Below are positions 23,135-32,398 of a stretch of 44,589 nucleotides of DNA, piece by piece; position 1 is the first letter of the stretch; every line of letters starts with the position of its first letter. Under the pieces are notes generated by a model. That model was not told the DNA's origin, did no database searches, and saw nothing but the letters and a program-made list of their open reading frames with translations. The DNA is taken from contig NZ_RWIN01000115.1 of the NCBI RefSeq assembly GCF_009761815.1, positions 1-44,589 of the forward strand, read 5' to 3'. The DNA is from Pseudomonas sp. PB120. GTDB lineage: Bacteria > Pseudomonadota > Gammaproteobacteria > Pseudomonadales > Pseudomonadaceae. Position numbers and translations under genes: made by a program.

Positions 23135-25276
23135 TCAGACCTTAAACTGATTGATCAACCGCCGCTGCTGCTCCGCCAACTTGGTCAGGTCTGCACTCGC
23201 CGCACTGGACTCATCCGCGCCACCGGCCACTTCATTGGCCACTTGCCCGATGTTGATCACATTGCGGTTGATGTCATCCGCCACCGCACTCTGTTCTTCC
23301 GCCGCGCTGGCAATTTGTGTGTTCATGTCATTGATCACCGACACTGCCTGGGTAATGGTCTCCAGCGCTTCAGCCGCTTTCACCGCATGCTGCACGCTTT
23401 CGTCGGTGCGGTTTTGACTGTCCTCCATCACCCGCACCACATCACGCGTGCCTTGCTGCAAGTGCTGGATCATGCTCTGGATTTCTTCAGTGGCCTTCTG
23501 GGTTTTCTGCGCCAGGTTGCGCACCTCATCAGCCACCACGGCGAAACCACGGCCCTGTTCCCCGGCGCGAGCGGCTTCGATGGCCGCGTTCAAGGCCAGC
23601 AGGTTGGTCTGCTCGGCGATCCCGCGAATGGCGGTGAGGATCGCGTTGATGTTCTCGCTGTCCTTGGCCAGGGTTTGAACCACGCCAACCGCCTTGCCGA
23701 TTTCAATTGCGAGCACGCCGATGGAATCCGAGGTGTCCCGCACAATCTGCATGCCCTGCGCCGCCGCCTGATCGGCATGGCTGGCGGCCTGCGCGGCCTG
23801 GGTCGCGTTACGCGCAACGTCCTGCGCGGTGGCGGTCATTTCCTGCACGGCGGTGGCGACCTGATCGATCTCGGCCATTTGTTTCTGCACGCCAATGTTG
23901 GTGCGGATGGCGATGTCGGCCGTGTGTTCCGATGAGTCGCTGACGCTCTGCACCGAGGTCACCACCTGACTGATCATCGCCTGCAACTTGGCGAGGAAGG
24001 TGTTGAAGCCCTTGGCAATCGAGCCCAGCTCGTCGGCGCGATCACTGGTGAGGCGACGCGTCAAATCGCCTTCACCCTTGGCGATGTCATCGAGCATCGC
24101 GACCATCTGCTTGAGTGGCCGGGCAATGCCGTGGCCCACCAGCCAAATCACCAGCAAGCCGATACCGGCGATCAACAGGCCGACCATGGCCATGCCGAAG
24201 GTGTCGGATTTGCGCTGGGTGTTCAGGTCAGCCTGGAGTTTTTGCAGGTCGGCCATCACCGCGTTCAGCGGCAATTGCAGCATCAGCGTCCAGCGGGCGT
24301 CGGTCTGGCCGATGCCGAACGGCAGGTACAGCTCGATCCGGCCTTGGACCTTGTCGACGGTGTAGGTGACTTCGCCGCGCTTGAGATTGGCCATGTTGGC
24401 GATCTGCTGGCTGTCGAGGATGTCGCTGACTTTCTCGCCGAACTTGCTCGGGTCTTTGGTATAGGCAACGATCCGGCCGTTGCCGCCGATCAGGGCCATG
24501 ACGCCCGAGCCGCCGTACAGCTTCTGATTCGCGCCCAGCAGCATTTCCTGGATGAAGTTCACCGACAGGTCGGCGCCAACAATGCCCTGAAAGGCGCCGT
24601 TGAGCATGATGGGTTCAATAAAGGAAGCGAGCATGACGATCTTGTCGCCGACCTTGTAAGGCGCCGGGTCGATCACGCAGGATTTTTTGGTTTCTTTCGA
24701 GCACAGGTAGTACTCGCTGGCGCGCACGCCGGTGGACAGGGTTTTCTGGTCGTCGACGTCCACCAGTTTGTCGAGGCCAAGGCTGCCGTCTTCGTTGCGG
24801 AACCACCACGGCAGGAAGCGCCCGTTGCTGGCGTCGATGCCGACCACTTTGGTGTCGACGTAGGCCGCATCGTTGTGGTCGAGGGCGTTCTTTTCCCAGC
24901 CAATGTAGGTGCCGAGAATTTTCGGGTTTTTGGCGACGTTTTCCTTGATCAGGCCGATCAATTGCTCACGGCTCAAGTTCAGCTGCGGCTGGCCATCGGC
25001 GCCCGGCGTGCCGATCAGGGCGTTGACCCGCACCAGCCCGCCGGCAATCAGCAGCGGCGCTTCGAGTTCACGCTGGATCTGGCTGACCTGGGTTTGCGCC
25101 AGGGAGGTCAGGCGTTGCTCGATGACTTGCTCGAATTGCGCCTGGGTCCGTTCCTGGACCATGTCTTGCGTCCGGGCGCCGGAAAACAGCGCGTAGACCA
25201 CCAGCGCTGCCACGACACTGAGAACGATGGCGCCGGCCAGGGCCGCCACGGAAAACTGGATTGACTTGAATTTCAT
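23135..25276 (-). CDS. Methyl-accepting chemotaxis protein (dCache sensor)
   Basis: 713 residues: TM1 about 10-31, a periplasmic dCache-type ligand domain of about 330 residues, TM2 about 361-382, HAMP about 383-435, and a C-terminal signalling domain with the conserved hairpin region ALNAAIEAARAGEQGRGFA. The ligand domain contains a disulfide candidate (YLCSKETKKSCVIDP, about 190-204) and FIQEMLLGANQKLYGGSG. Length and this region remind me of the TlpQ/McpU group that senses polyamines or histamine, but this is only a suggestion. No CheR-binding pentapeptide is present at the C terminus (LINQFKV). The start at 25276 gives a proper TM1; a longer frame upstream is arginine-rich shadow. Confidence 0.94.
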   Translation of the reverse strand: MKFKSIQFSVAALAGAIVLSVVAALVVYALFSGARTQDMVQERTQAQFEQVIEQRLTSLAQTQVSQIQRELEAPLLIAGGLVRVNALIGTPGADGQPQLNLSREQLIGLIKENVAKNPKILGTYIGWEKNALDHNDAAYVDTKVVGIDASNGRFLPWWFRNEDGSLGLDKLVDVDDQKTLSTGVRASEYYLCSKETKKSCVIDPAPYKVGDKIVMLASFIEPIMLNGAFQGIVGADLSVNFIQEMLLGANQKLYGGSGVMALIGGNGRIVAYTKDPSKFGEKVSDILDSQQIANMANLKRGEVTYTVDKVQGRIELYLPFGIGQTDARWTLMLQLPLNAVMADLQKLQADLNTQRKSDTFGMAMVGLLIAGIGLLVIWLVGHGIARPLKQMVAMLDDIAKGEGDLTRRLTSDRADELGSIAKGFNTFLAKLQAMISQVVTSVQSVSDSSEHTADIAIRTNIGVQKQMAEIDQVATAVQEMTATAQDVARNATQAAQAASHADQAAAQGMQIVRDTSDSIGVLAIEIGKAVGVVQTLAKDSENINAILTAIRGIAEQTNLLALNAAIEAARAGEQGRGFAVVADEVRNLAQKTQKATEEIQSMIQHLQQGTRDVVRVMEDSQNRTDESVQHAVKAAEALETITQAVSVINDMNTQIASAAEEQSAVADDINRNVINIGQVANEVAGGADESSAASADLTKLAEQQRRLINQFKV

Positions 25277-25547
25277 GGGTGCTCCGCACGCAAGAGGACG
25301 TCTGCGGAGGTGTATCGGCCGGGCGCCCGACGGGCATGAGCGGGGGCGGGGGAAATGACTGTATTGGCGTGGTCGAGGTCGTAAATGAATCATCGCAGGG
25401 CGTTATCGGACGTGGCTCCTGTCGCTTTGTGAATTTTTTTGTACCGCGATGAGAGCTTTGTCAGAAATGCGCGTCATACGATCGTTGTATCTGGCGCCGA
25501 TACATTTCCACGCCTAGGATACGGGCATGTTTTCAAGGAGCGTTTCA

Positions 25548-26363
25548 ATGAACAAGATATGGGTGTTGTGTGGCTTGAGCGCAAGCCTGCTGCTCGCCGG
25601 CTGCCAATCGGTCAATACCACCAGTGGCGGTGCCGTGGGTGTTGAGCGCAAACAGTACATGTTCAGCATGTTGTCCTCGGAAGAGGTCAATCAGATGTAC
25701 GCCCAGTCTTATACGAAGACCGTGGGTGAAGCGACCAGCAAAGGTGTGCTGGACAAGACCAGCAACGATGCCAAGCGGGTTCAGGCCATTGCCGACCGGC
25801 TCATTGCCCAGGCGCCGAATTTCCGTCCGGACGCGGCGCAGTGGAAGTGGGAAGTCAATCTGATCAAGAGCGATGAGCTCAACGCCAACTGCGGGCCTGG
25901 CGGCAAGATCATTTTTTACACCGGGTTGATCGACAAGTTGCAACTCACCGACGATGAAATCGCCGCGGTCATGGGCCATGAAATCGCCCACGCCCTGCGC
26001 GAGCACGGTCGTGAGGCCATGTCCAAGGCGTACGGGATCGAGATGGCCAAGCAGGGGGCCGGTGCCTTGCTGGGGTTGGGCCAGGACAGCCTGGCGCTGG
26101 CGGACACGGTCGCCAACTACGGGATGACGTTACCCAACAGTCGTGAAAACGAAAACGAAGCGGATTTGATCGGCCTTGAGCTGGCAGCGCGCGCCGGCTA
26201 CAACCCGAACGCCGCGATCAGCCTGTGGGGCAAGATGAGCAAGGCCAGCGAAGGCGCGCCGCCAGAGTTCATGAGCACTCACCCGTCTTCCAGCAGTCGG
26301 ACTGCTGCCTTGCAGGCGGCGATTCCGAAAGTCATGCCGTTGTATGAGCAGGCAAAAAAATAG
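25548..26363 (+). CDS. M48-family metalloprotease lipoprotein (LoiP/YcaL-like)
   Basis: 271 residues. Lipoprotein signal with LAGC (Cys19), then an M48 peptidase domain with HEIAH (144-148) and the third zinc ligand in ENEAD (Glu204). It is shaped like E. coli LoiP/YcaL, outer-membrane quality-control proteases that degrade mislocated membrane proteins. ATG 25548 is preceded by AAGGAG at the right distance. It is monocistronic and faces the GDT1-like gene. Confidence 0.93.
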   Translation: MNKIWVLCGLSASLLLAGCQSVNTTSGGAVGVERKQYMFSMLSSEEVNQMYAQSYTKTVGEATSKGVLDKTSNDAKRVQAIADRLIAQAPNFRPDAAQWKWEVNLIKSDELNANCGPGGKIIFYTGLIDKLQLTDDEIAAVMGHEIAHALREHGREAMSKAYGIEMAKQGAGALLGLGQDSLALADTVANYGMTLPNSRENENEADLIGLELAARAGYNPNAAISLWGKMSKASEGAPPEFMSTHPSSSSRTAALQAAIPKVMPLYEQAKK

Positions 26364-26382
26364 ATTTGTGATGTAGCGACTG

Positions 26383-26463
26383 ACGCCTTCGCGGGCAAGC
26401 CCGCTCCCACACTGGTTTTGTGATCGACACAGATCCTGTGGGAGCGAGCCTGCTCGCGATGAA
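26383..26463. repeat. REP pair
   Basis: CTTCGCGGGCAAGCCCGCTCCCAC and GTGGGAGCGAGCCTGCTCGCGA arms between the converging protease and GDT1-family genes. Confidence 0.8.
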
Positions 26464-26491
26464 CGATAACGCGGTCTGACGACCTACCGCA

Positions 26492-27076
26492 TCAAACCCA
26501 CCCGCTGCTCTGCATCGCCTTGTACACCGCCACAATCGCCAGGATGAAGAACGCCGAGGCCGCCAGGCGACGGATCAGCGTCAACGGCAATTTGTCCGCT
26601 GCGAAGTTACCCGCCAGCACCACCGGCACGTTGGCAATCAGCATGCCCAGCGTGGTGCCGATGATTACCAGCCACAACTCCGGATATTGCGCAGCGAGCA
26701 TCACTGTCGCGATCTGCGTTTTGTCGCCGATTTCCGCGAGGAAAAATGCGATCAACGTCGTCAGGAAAGGCCCGAACTTGCGGGCGGTGCTGGCTTCGTC
26801 GTCATCCATCTTGTCCGGCACCAGGGTCCACAGCGCGGTCGCGGTGAAGCTCGCGGCGAGGATCCAGTGCAGCATCGTGTCCGAGAAGAAACTGCCGACC
26901 CAGGCGCCTACCGCACCGGCTGCTGCGTGGTTGGCCAGGGTCGCGGCGACGATACCGGCGATGATCGGCCAGGGTTTGCGAAAGCGGGCTGCGAGAATGA
27001 GCGCGAGCAGTTGCGTCTTGTCGCCGATTTCGGCCAAGGCAACGATTGCGGTGGGAACGAGAAGTGAATCCAGCAT
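26492..27076 (-). CDS. TMEM165/GDT1 (UPF0016) family cation exporter, likely Mn2+
   Basis: 194 residues, six or seven membrane segments and the two family motifs EIGDKTQ (16-22 and about 126-132), one in each internal repeat, that form the cation path. Bacterial relatives such as Vibrio MneA export Mn2+. A probable yybP-ykoY riboswitch (27095-27302) lies directly upstream and would switch the gene on when Mn2+ is high, which supports the exporter role. ATG at 27076 (MLDSLLVPTAIVALAEIGDKT) is the natural start, the upstream in-frame part being the riboswitch. Confidence 0.93.
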   Translation of the reverse strand: MLDSLLVPTAIVALAEIGDKTQLLALILAARFRKPWPIIAGIVAATLANHAAAGAVGAWVGSFFSDTMLHWILAASFTATALWTLVPDKMDDDEASTARKFGPFLTTLIAFFLAEIGDKTQIATVMLAAQYPELWLVIIGTTLGMLIANVPVVLAGNFAADKLPLTLIRRLAASAFFILAIVAVYKAMQSSGWV

Positions 27077-27094
27077 CAGGGTTTTCCTAAGGGG

Positions 27095-27302
27095 CGGGTC
27101 GACACGGCTATGACACGTACAGCCTTCCCGCCCCGGGTAAGGTGTTCGTGTCATAGGTCTTGTCAAACCCTGGCGATCCGTCTGATGCGGACGCTTGGGT
27201 CGCATACGCCATGGTCTGAGGACCAAGTATGTTGACGTATGCCGGACGAGCATGGCGCTCGTGGGAGACTACTCCCCTAGGACGGAGCGGATTCTGCCTA
27301 GG
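27095..27302 (-). promoter_or_regulatory. yybP-ykoY type manganese riboswitch (probable)
   Basis: On the minus strand the leader begins with GGGGAGTAG (complement of 27269-27277), then CGTCAACATACTTGG, then CAAGACCTATGACACGAACA and, near the end, GGCTGTACGTGTCATAG (complement of 27106-27122) that pairs with the preceding CTATGACACG. These are the hallmark blocks of the yybP-ykoY family as I know it in mntP/alx leaders. It stands immediately before a GDT1-family Mn2+ exporter, the usual gene for this riboswitch. Boundaries are approximate. Confidence 0.82.
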
Positions 27303-27340
27303 CAAAACCGATTGAGCAAGCCTCTTTTTAAAAACAAGTG

Positions 27341-28339
27341 CTAGCCACGCTTGGCGCGGTAGATCCGGAAACCTTGTCCTTCAGCCTTGATCGCACACAC
27401 GCCGAGGTGCTCTTCGATCAGCGGTTGGTACTTCAGGAAGCTGTTCGCTACCAGGCGAAGTTCGCCGCCGTTTTTTAGATGTTTGGCCGCTTTTCGCAGC
27501 AAATTCTCGGTGGCGAAATAATCGGTATGCACGCCGACATGGAACGGCGGGTTACTCAGGATCGCACTCAAACCCATCGGCGCCGCATCGATTCCGTCTC
27601 CGGTGATCACGTCGGCTTCCAGACCGTTGGCGGCCAGGGTCAGGCGACTGCTGGCGGCGGCGAAGGCGTCCACGTCGAGCAAGGTCACCTGGTTGTGCGG
27701 GTAGCGACGTTTGACCGCCGCGCCCAGCACGCCGGCACCGCAACCGAAGTCCAGCAAATGGCCGCTTGGCAATTTGTCCAGGTGCTCCAGCAGCAGCGCA
27801 CTGCCGCGATCCAGTCGGCCGTGGCTGAACACGCCCGGCAGGCTGATGACTTTCAGCGGACCTTCAGCCAGCGGCAGCTCGTAGGTCTGGGCCAGGCTTT
27901 CCAGGGATTTGGCTTCTGGCGCATTGGCCACGGTGACCTGCCAGAGCTGGCAATGGCGCGCGCTGTCGAGCTTGCGCGGTTTGCCAAAGGGGTTCAGTTG
28001 CTTGGCCGCGCCTTCGATGCCGCTGCGTTTTTCACCGACCAGGAACACTTCGCGACCGGCCAGGCGGGAGGCGAGGGCGTTCAGGATGTAGTCGGTCAGG
28101 TCCTTGGACTTGGGCAGGAACAGCACGGCGTTGTCGAACTCGCGCTCAGGGGCGTTCACGCCGAAATGACTGCGCTCGGGGAAGCGAGCGTCCAGTGCGG
28201 CTTGATCGCCGGCATGCCAGCACCAGCCGTGGGCATCGGGCAAACGGCCCAGCAGATCATCGGCGGGCAAACCGGCCAGCAGCACCGAACCCTGGAATAA
28301 CTCAGCCTGACGAAGCAGTACTTCACTGCGCGGATCCAT
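27341..28339 (-). CDS. rsmC: 16S rRNA m2G1207 methyltransferase
   Basis: 332 residues; methylates G1207 in the 30S subunit. Two-domain layout: an inactive N-terminal domain and a C-terminal methyltransferase with VFSHGRLDRGSALLL (about 170-184), the SAM motif LLDFGCGAGVLG (195-206), the catalytic NPPF (263-266) and FHVG...TDY. The motif context and length fit RsmC better than RlmG (about 375). Gene is separated by 33 bp from the D-2-hydroxyacid dehydrogenase in front of it and may be co-transcribed. Confidence 0.9.
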   Translation of the reverse strand: MDPRSEVLLRQAELFQGSVLLAGLPADDLLGRLPDAHGWCWHAGDQAALDARFPERSHFGVNAPEREFDNAVLFLPKSKDLTDYILNALASRLAGREVFLVGEKRSGIEGAAKQLNPFGKPRKLDSARHCQLWQVTVANAPEAKSLESLAQTYELPLAEGPLKVISLPGVFSHGRLDRGSALLLEHLDKLPSGHLLDFGCGAGVLGAAVKRRYPHNQVTLLDVDAFAAASSRLTLAANGLEADVITGDGIDAAPMGLSAILSNPPFHVGVHTDYFATENLLRKAAKHLKNGGELRLVANSFLKYQPLIEEHLGVCAIKAEGQGFRIYRAKRG

Positions 28340-28372
28340 AACCTGCTCCCTGAAAAAAAGTGCCGCAGTCTA

Positions 28373-29338
28373 TCAACTGACGACCCGCAGCGCTTTACCG
28401 CTGAAGAATCCCTGCGCGTTCTCGGTCAACTGGCCGACGATCCGCTGCCGCGCCTCGCGGCTGCCCCAGGCATTGTGGGGCGTGACGATCAGCCGTGGAA
28501 TGTCGGCGGCGAGCAGCGGGTTGCCCGCGGTCGGTGGTTCGACGCTCAATACGTCGGTGGCGGCGCCGCCGAGGTGACCGCTGCGCAAGGCGTCAGCCAG
28601 GGCCTGTTCGTCGATCAGGCCGCCGCGGGCGGTGTTGACCACGAAAGCGCCGGGTTTCATCGAGGCCAGTTCACGGGCACCGATAAAGTGGCGAGTGTGC
28701 TCGTTGAGCGGGCAGTGCAGGGTCAGCGCATCGATTTGCGGCAGCAGCTCACCCAGCGGCAGTCGGTCCGGGCGGGCGGGGCGTCCCGGAATCTGGCCGA
28801 GCAATACGCGCATGCCAAATGCTTCAGCCAGTCGCGCGACGGCGCCGCCCAATTCGCCATGGCCGAGCAACCCAAGGGTTTTGCCTTCCAGTTCGACAAT
28901 CGGGTAATCCAGCAGGCAGAACTGTTTCGCCTGCTGCCAGCGGCCTTCACCCACGGCTTTCTGGTAGTCGGCCAGGCGCGTTGCCAGGTTGAGCAACAGC
29001 ATGATCGTGTGTTGTGCAACCGATGGGGTGCCGTAACCCTGGCAGTTGCAAACGGTAACGCCGTGCGCACGGGCGGCGGCGAGGTCGACATTGTTGGTGC
29101 CGGTGGCGGTGATCAGGATCAGCTTTAGATCGGGGCTGGCGGCGATGGCGGCGGCATCGATCAGGATCTTGTTACTGATGGCCACAGTGGCGCCCTTGAG
29201 GCGCTCGATCACTTGATCCGGCGTGGTCTGCGCAAACAGCTGCAAATCATCGAAGCAGGCGCGCAATGGGCTGAGATCGAGATCGCCAAGGTCCAACGAA
29301 GGATGGTCGAGAAATACGGCGCGGCGAGAGTTCGTCAT
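28373..29338 (-). CDS. D-2-hydroxyacid dehydrogenase
   Basis: 321 residues, NAD(P)-dependent 2-hydroxyacid dehydrogenase family (glycerate/hydroxypyruvate or related). Rossmann motif LGLLGHGELGGAVARLAEAF (about 143-162), substrate-loop NTARGGLIDEQAL with the catalytic Arg nearby, and PHNAWGS with the catalytic His (about 285). Substrate cannot be told from the sequence. ATG 29338 after AAGG is preferred to the TTG three bases upstream. Confidence 0.92.
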   Translation of the reverse strand: MTNSRRAVFLDHPSLDLGDLDLSPLRACFDDLQLFAQTTPDQVIERLKGATVAISNKILIDAAAIAASPDLKLILITATGTNNVDLAAARAHGVTVCNCQGYGTPSVAQHTIMLLLNLATRLADYQKAVGEGRWQQAKQFCLLDYPIVELEGKTLGLLGHGELGGAVARLAEAFGMRVLLGQIPGRPARPDRLPLGELLPQIDALTLHCPLNEHTRHFIGARELASMKPGAFVVNTARGGLIDEQALADALRSGHLGGAATDVLSVEPPTAGNPLLAADIPRLIVTPHNAWGSREARQRIVGQLTENAQGFFSGKALRVVS

Positions 29339-29431
29339 CAACTGTACCTTTTGTGCGGTGAACTGAAGGCGTAATCTGCCGAGCCTACCAGATGAAACAA
29401 ATCGTTACGCACTGGCTGGATTCACAAAACC

Positions 29432-29532
29432 TGTGGCGAGGGAGCTTGCTCCCGCTGGGTTGCGCAGCAGCCCCTGGATCTGTAACCGCGTTTCGTCAGG
29501 TGTACCGAACGGGAGCAAGCTCCCTCGCCACA
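29432..29532. repeat. Long inverted repeat element, GCGAGGGAGC family (copy 4)
   Basis: Outer arms TGTGGCGAGGGAGCTTGC and GCAAGCTCCCTCGCCACA, with an unrelated middle (GGATCTGTAACCGCGTTTCG). It precedes the LysE-type gene by 58 bp, so it is in a promoter-side gap, unlike copies 1-3. Confidence 0.8.
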
Positions 29533-29589
29533 AGTGAGAAGTTCGGTACAGAATTTTTTATTGATCGACCTGCCCCAAAGGAGCCCCGC

Positions 29590-30219
29590 ATGTACTGGAC
29601 AGAGTTCTTGACCGTTGCCTTGATTCACCTTCTGGCCGTGGCCAGCCCCGGCCCGGACTTTGCCGTGGTGGTGCGCGAGAGCGTGACCCACGGTCGTCGC
29701 GCGGGTACCTGGACGGCGATGGGGGTGGGTACGGCGATTTTCCTGCACGTCGGCTATTCGCTGCTCGGCATCGGCCTGATCGTCTCGCAGTCGATCGTAC
29801 TGTTCAACGCCCTGAAATGGGCCGCCGCTGCGTATCTGTTGTACATCGGCTTCAAGGCCCTGCGTGCGCAACCGGCGAAACCGGTGGCGGACGATCTGCA
29901 CAAAGAAGTGGGTGAGCGCACCGCGCGTGGCGCCTTCACCTCCGGTTTTGTGACCAACGGTCTGAACCCCAAAGCCACGTTGTTTTTCCTGTCGCTGTTC
30001 ACGGTCGTCATCAATCCGCACACGCCACTGGCGGTGCAGGCGGGCTATGGCGTTTACCTCGCGGTGGCGACTGCGCTCTGGTTCTGCCTGGTGGCCATGC
30101 TCTTCAGCCAGCAACGCGTACGCGCCGGTTTCGCCCGCATGGGGCACTGGTTCGACCGGACCATGGGCGCGGTACTGATCGCCATCGGCGTGAAGCTCGC
30201 GTTTACCGAGATGCATTAA
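29590..30219 (+). CDS. LysE/RhtB family amino acid exporter
   Basis: 209 residues with about six membrane helices. The family signature is in the first part: LIHLLAVASPGPDFAVVVRESVTHGRR (about 9-35) and GVGTAIFLHVGYSLLGIGLI. Members export amino acids such as lysine, threonine or homoserine lactone; the substrate here is unknown. Start at 29590 after AAAGGAG. No regulator is next to it. Confidence 0.93.
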   Translation: MYWTEFLTVALIHLLAVASPGPDFAVVVRESVTHGRRAGTWTAMGVGTAIFLHVGYSLLGIGLIVSQSIVLFNALKWAAAAYLLYIGFKALRAQPAKPVADDLHKEVGERTARGAFTSGFVTNGLNPKATLFFLSLFTVVINPHTPLAVQAGYGVYLAVATALWFCLVAMLFSQQRVRAGFARMGHWFDRTMGAVLIAIGVKLAFTEMH

Positions 30220-30379
30220 TCGCATCAGGCGCACGGGCTAATCAATACGGGTGAATGCTGGCGCAAAGCTAGCATTTATCCGACTCTGCAAATCATTCCT
30301 TTGGCTGATTTGGCTGGCGAACAAGGGCACTAAAGTGCTTACTTTCAGCCACGACCGTGTAGTCAGAAAAGGGATTCTT

Positions 30380-32062
30380 ATGTTGCAGACTCGCGTTATT
30401 CCCCCAGCCGAAGGCGCTTACCAGTATCCGCTGCTGATCAAACGGTTATTGATGTCTGGCGCTCGTTACGAGAAAACCCGCGAGATCGTCTACCGCGATC
30501 AGTTGCGCTACAGCTATCCAACCCTGATCGAACGCGTCGCACGGCTGGCCAACGTACTGACGGCGGCCGGCGTCAAACCCGGCGACACCGTGGCCGTGAT
30601 GGACTGGGACAGCCATCGTTACCTGGAGTGCATGTTCGCCATCCCGATGATCGGCGCCGTGATCCACACCATCAACGTACGCCTGTCGCCGGAACAGATC
30701 CTCTACACGATGAACCATGCCGAGGACCGCTTCGTGCTGGTCAACAGCGAGTTCGTGGGGCTCTACCAGGCAATCGCCGGGCATCTGACCACGGTCGAGA
30801 AAACCCTGCTGCTGACCGACCTGCCGGAAAAAACCGCTGACCTGCCAAACCTCGTCGGCGAATACGAGCAGTTGCTGGCGGCCGCGAGCCCGCAATATGA
30901 CTTCCAGGATTTCGACGAGAACTCGGTCGCGACCACGTTTTACACCACCGGCACCACCGGCAATCCCAAAGGCGTGTATTTCACCCATCGGCAACTGGTG
31001 CTGCATACCATGGGGGTGTCGACCATCATGGGTGCCATCGACAGCGTGCGCCTGTTGGGCACCAACGACGTGTACATGCCCATCACGCCGATGTTCCACG
31101 TGCATGCCTGGGGCTTGCCGTACGTGGCGACCATGCTCGGGCTCAAGCAGGTGTATCCCGGCCGCTACGACCCGGAATACCTGGTGGAGTTGTGGCGCAA
31201 GGAGAAGGTCAGTTTCTCCCATTGCGTGCCGACCATCCTGCAGATGGTCCTCAATTCCAAGGCCGCGCAAAACACCGATTTCGGTGGCTGGAAAATCGTT
31301 ATCGGCGGCAGCGCGCTGAACCGTACGCTGTACGAAGCCGCAAAAGCCAAGGGCATTCAGCTGACCGCCGCGTACGGCATGTCGGAAACCGGCCCGCTGG
31401 TGTCTTGCGCTCACCTCAACGATGAACTGATGGCCGGCACCGAAGACGAGCGCACAACGTACCGGATCAAGGCCGGCGTGCCGGGACCCCTGGTTGAGGC
31501 CGCGATCGTCGACCCCGACGGCAACTTCCTCCCCGCCGACGGCGAGACTCAGGGCGAGTTGGTACTGCGTGCGCCGTGGCTCACCGAGGGTTATTTCAAC
31601 GAGCCACAGAAGGGCGCCGAGCTCTGGGCCGGCGGCTGGCTGCACACCGGTGACGTGGCGACCCTGGACAGCATGGGCGTGATCGACATTCGCGACCGGA
31701 TCAAGGATGTGATCAAGACGGGCGGCGAGTGGATCTCGTCCCTGGACCTCGAAGACCTCATCAGTCGCCACGTGGCGGTACGCGAAGTAGCAGTGGTGGG
31801 CATTGCCGATCCACAGTGGGGCGAGCGCCCCTTTGCACTGCTGGTGATCCGCGAAGGCCACGTGATTGGGGCCAAGGAACTCAAGGAACACCTCAAGCCG
31901 TTTGTGGAATTGGGGCACTTGAGCAAGTGGGCAATCCCGAGCCAGATCGCCCTTGTTACTGAAATTCCCAAGACCAGTGTCGGCAAGCTCGACAAGAAGC
32001 GCATTCGCGTCGACATCAGCGAATGGCAGGCCACCAACAGCACCTTCCTCTCGACGCTTTAA
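30380..32062 (+). CDS. Medium/long-chain fatty acid-CoA ligase (AlkK-like)
   Basis: 560 residues of the ANL superfamily: AMP-binding P-loop TTFYTTGTTGNPKG (about 189-202), YGMSETGP (about 333-340), LHTGDVATLDSMGVIDIRDRIKD and the catalytic Lys near KTSVGKLDKKRIR (about 534-546). It resembles Pseudomonas AlkK and the P. putida medium-chain ligase PP_0763, which stands beside the same DUF1302/DUF1329/LuxR genes. It activates fatty acids to acyl-CoA for beta-oxidation. Start chosen at 30380 (MLQTRVIPPAEG) with AAAAGGG upstream; the extra open frame before it lacks a ribosome site. Confidence 0.93.
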   Translation: MLQTRVIPPAEGAYQYPLLIKRLLMSGARYEKTREIVYRDQLRYSYPTLIERVARLANVLTAAGVKPGDTVAVMDWDSHRYLECMFAIPMIGAVIHTINVRLSPEQILYTMNHAEDRFVLVNSEFVGLYQAIAGHLTTVEKTLLLTDLPEKTADLPNLVGEYEQLLAAASPQYDFQDFDENSVATTFYTTGTTGNPKGVYFTHRQLVLHTMGVSTIMGAIDSVRLLGTNDVYMPITPMFHVHAWGLPYVATMLGLKQVYPGRYDPEYLVELWRKEKVSFSHCVPTILQMVLNSKAAQNTDFGGWKIVIGGSALNRTLYEAAKAKGIQLTAAYGMSETGPLVSCAHLNDELMAGTEDERTTYRIKAGVPGPLVEAAIVDPDGNFLPADGETQGELVLRAPWLTEGYFNEPQKGAELWAGGWLHTGDVATLDSMGVIDIRDRIKDVIKTGGEWISSLDLEDLISRHVAVREVAVVGIADPQWGERPFALLVIREGHVIGAKELKEHLKPFVELGHLSKWAIPSQIALVTEIPKTSVGKLDKKRIRVDISEWQATNSTFLSTL

Positions 32063-32398
32063 GCGCCCTCCGGCGTGCCAGAAATGGCACGCCAGCCCCA
32101 CCAAGCAAGCGCTTGGCTTGTTAAATCGAAAATTTCAGCCATCCTTGCCGGGCCGACGGGTGTCGGCTTGGCAAAGGACTGTTCCAGAGTGGTCGGCAGC
32201 TGCAAATCACACTTTAGAGGGATCAAGCACTACTACCTGCTGGCTATAGTCCGCTCAAGGATTTTTAAGAACGGAGCAAACGCACAACTCGGGGCGATGC
32301 AACTTTGGCATGACTTAGGGACACCTTGGCTCCCAGTCATCCACAGCGTTTTTAGAAGTGCTCAATGCCATAACAATAATGCACATGGAGTAGCGTCG
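32063..32398 (+). other. 336-bp intergenic gap before the DUF1302 gene
   Basis: No gene supported. CTATAGT near 32243-32249 is a possible -10 element, and GCCAAGCGCTTGGC-like inverted words lie near 32100-32120, next to the stop of the ligase gene. I saw no clear rho-independent terminator. The length suggests that the DUF1302/DUF1329 pair has its own promoter, possibly controlled by the LuxR regulator downstream. Confidence 0.5.

Noticed and set aside
23135..25393. Longer N terminus for the chemoreceptor (start at 25393)
   Set aside because: The extra 39 residues are Arg/Pro-rich and would displace the first membrane helix from the N terminus.
26520..26527. TGTACA word inside the GDT1-family gene as a further LitR operator
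   Set aside because: Single hexamer within a coding region and no second half-site at the 12-bp distance.
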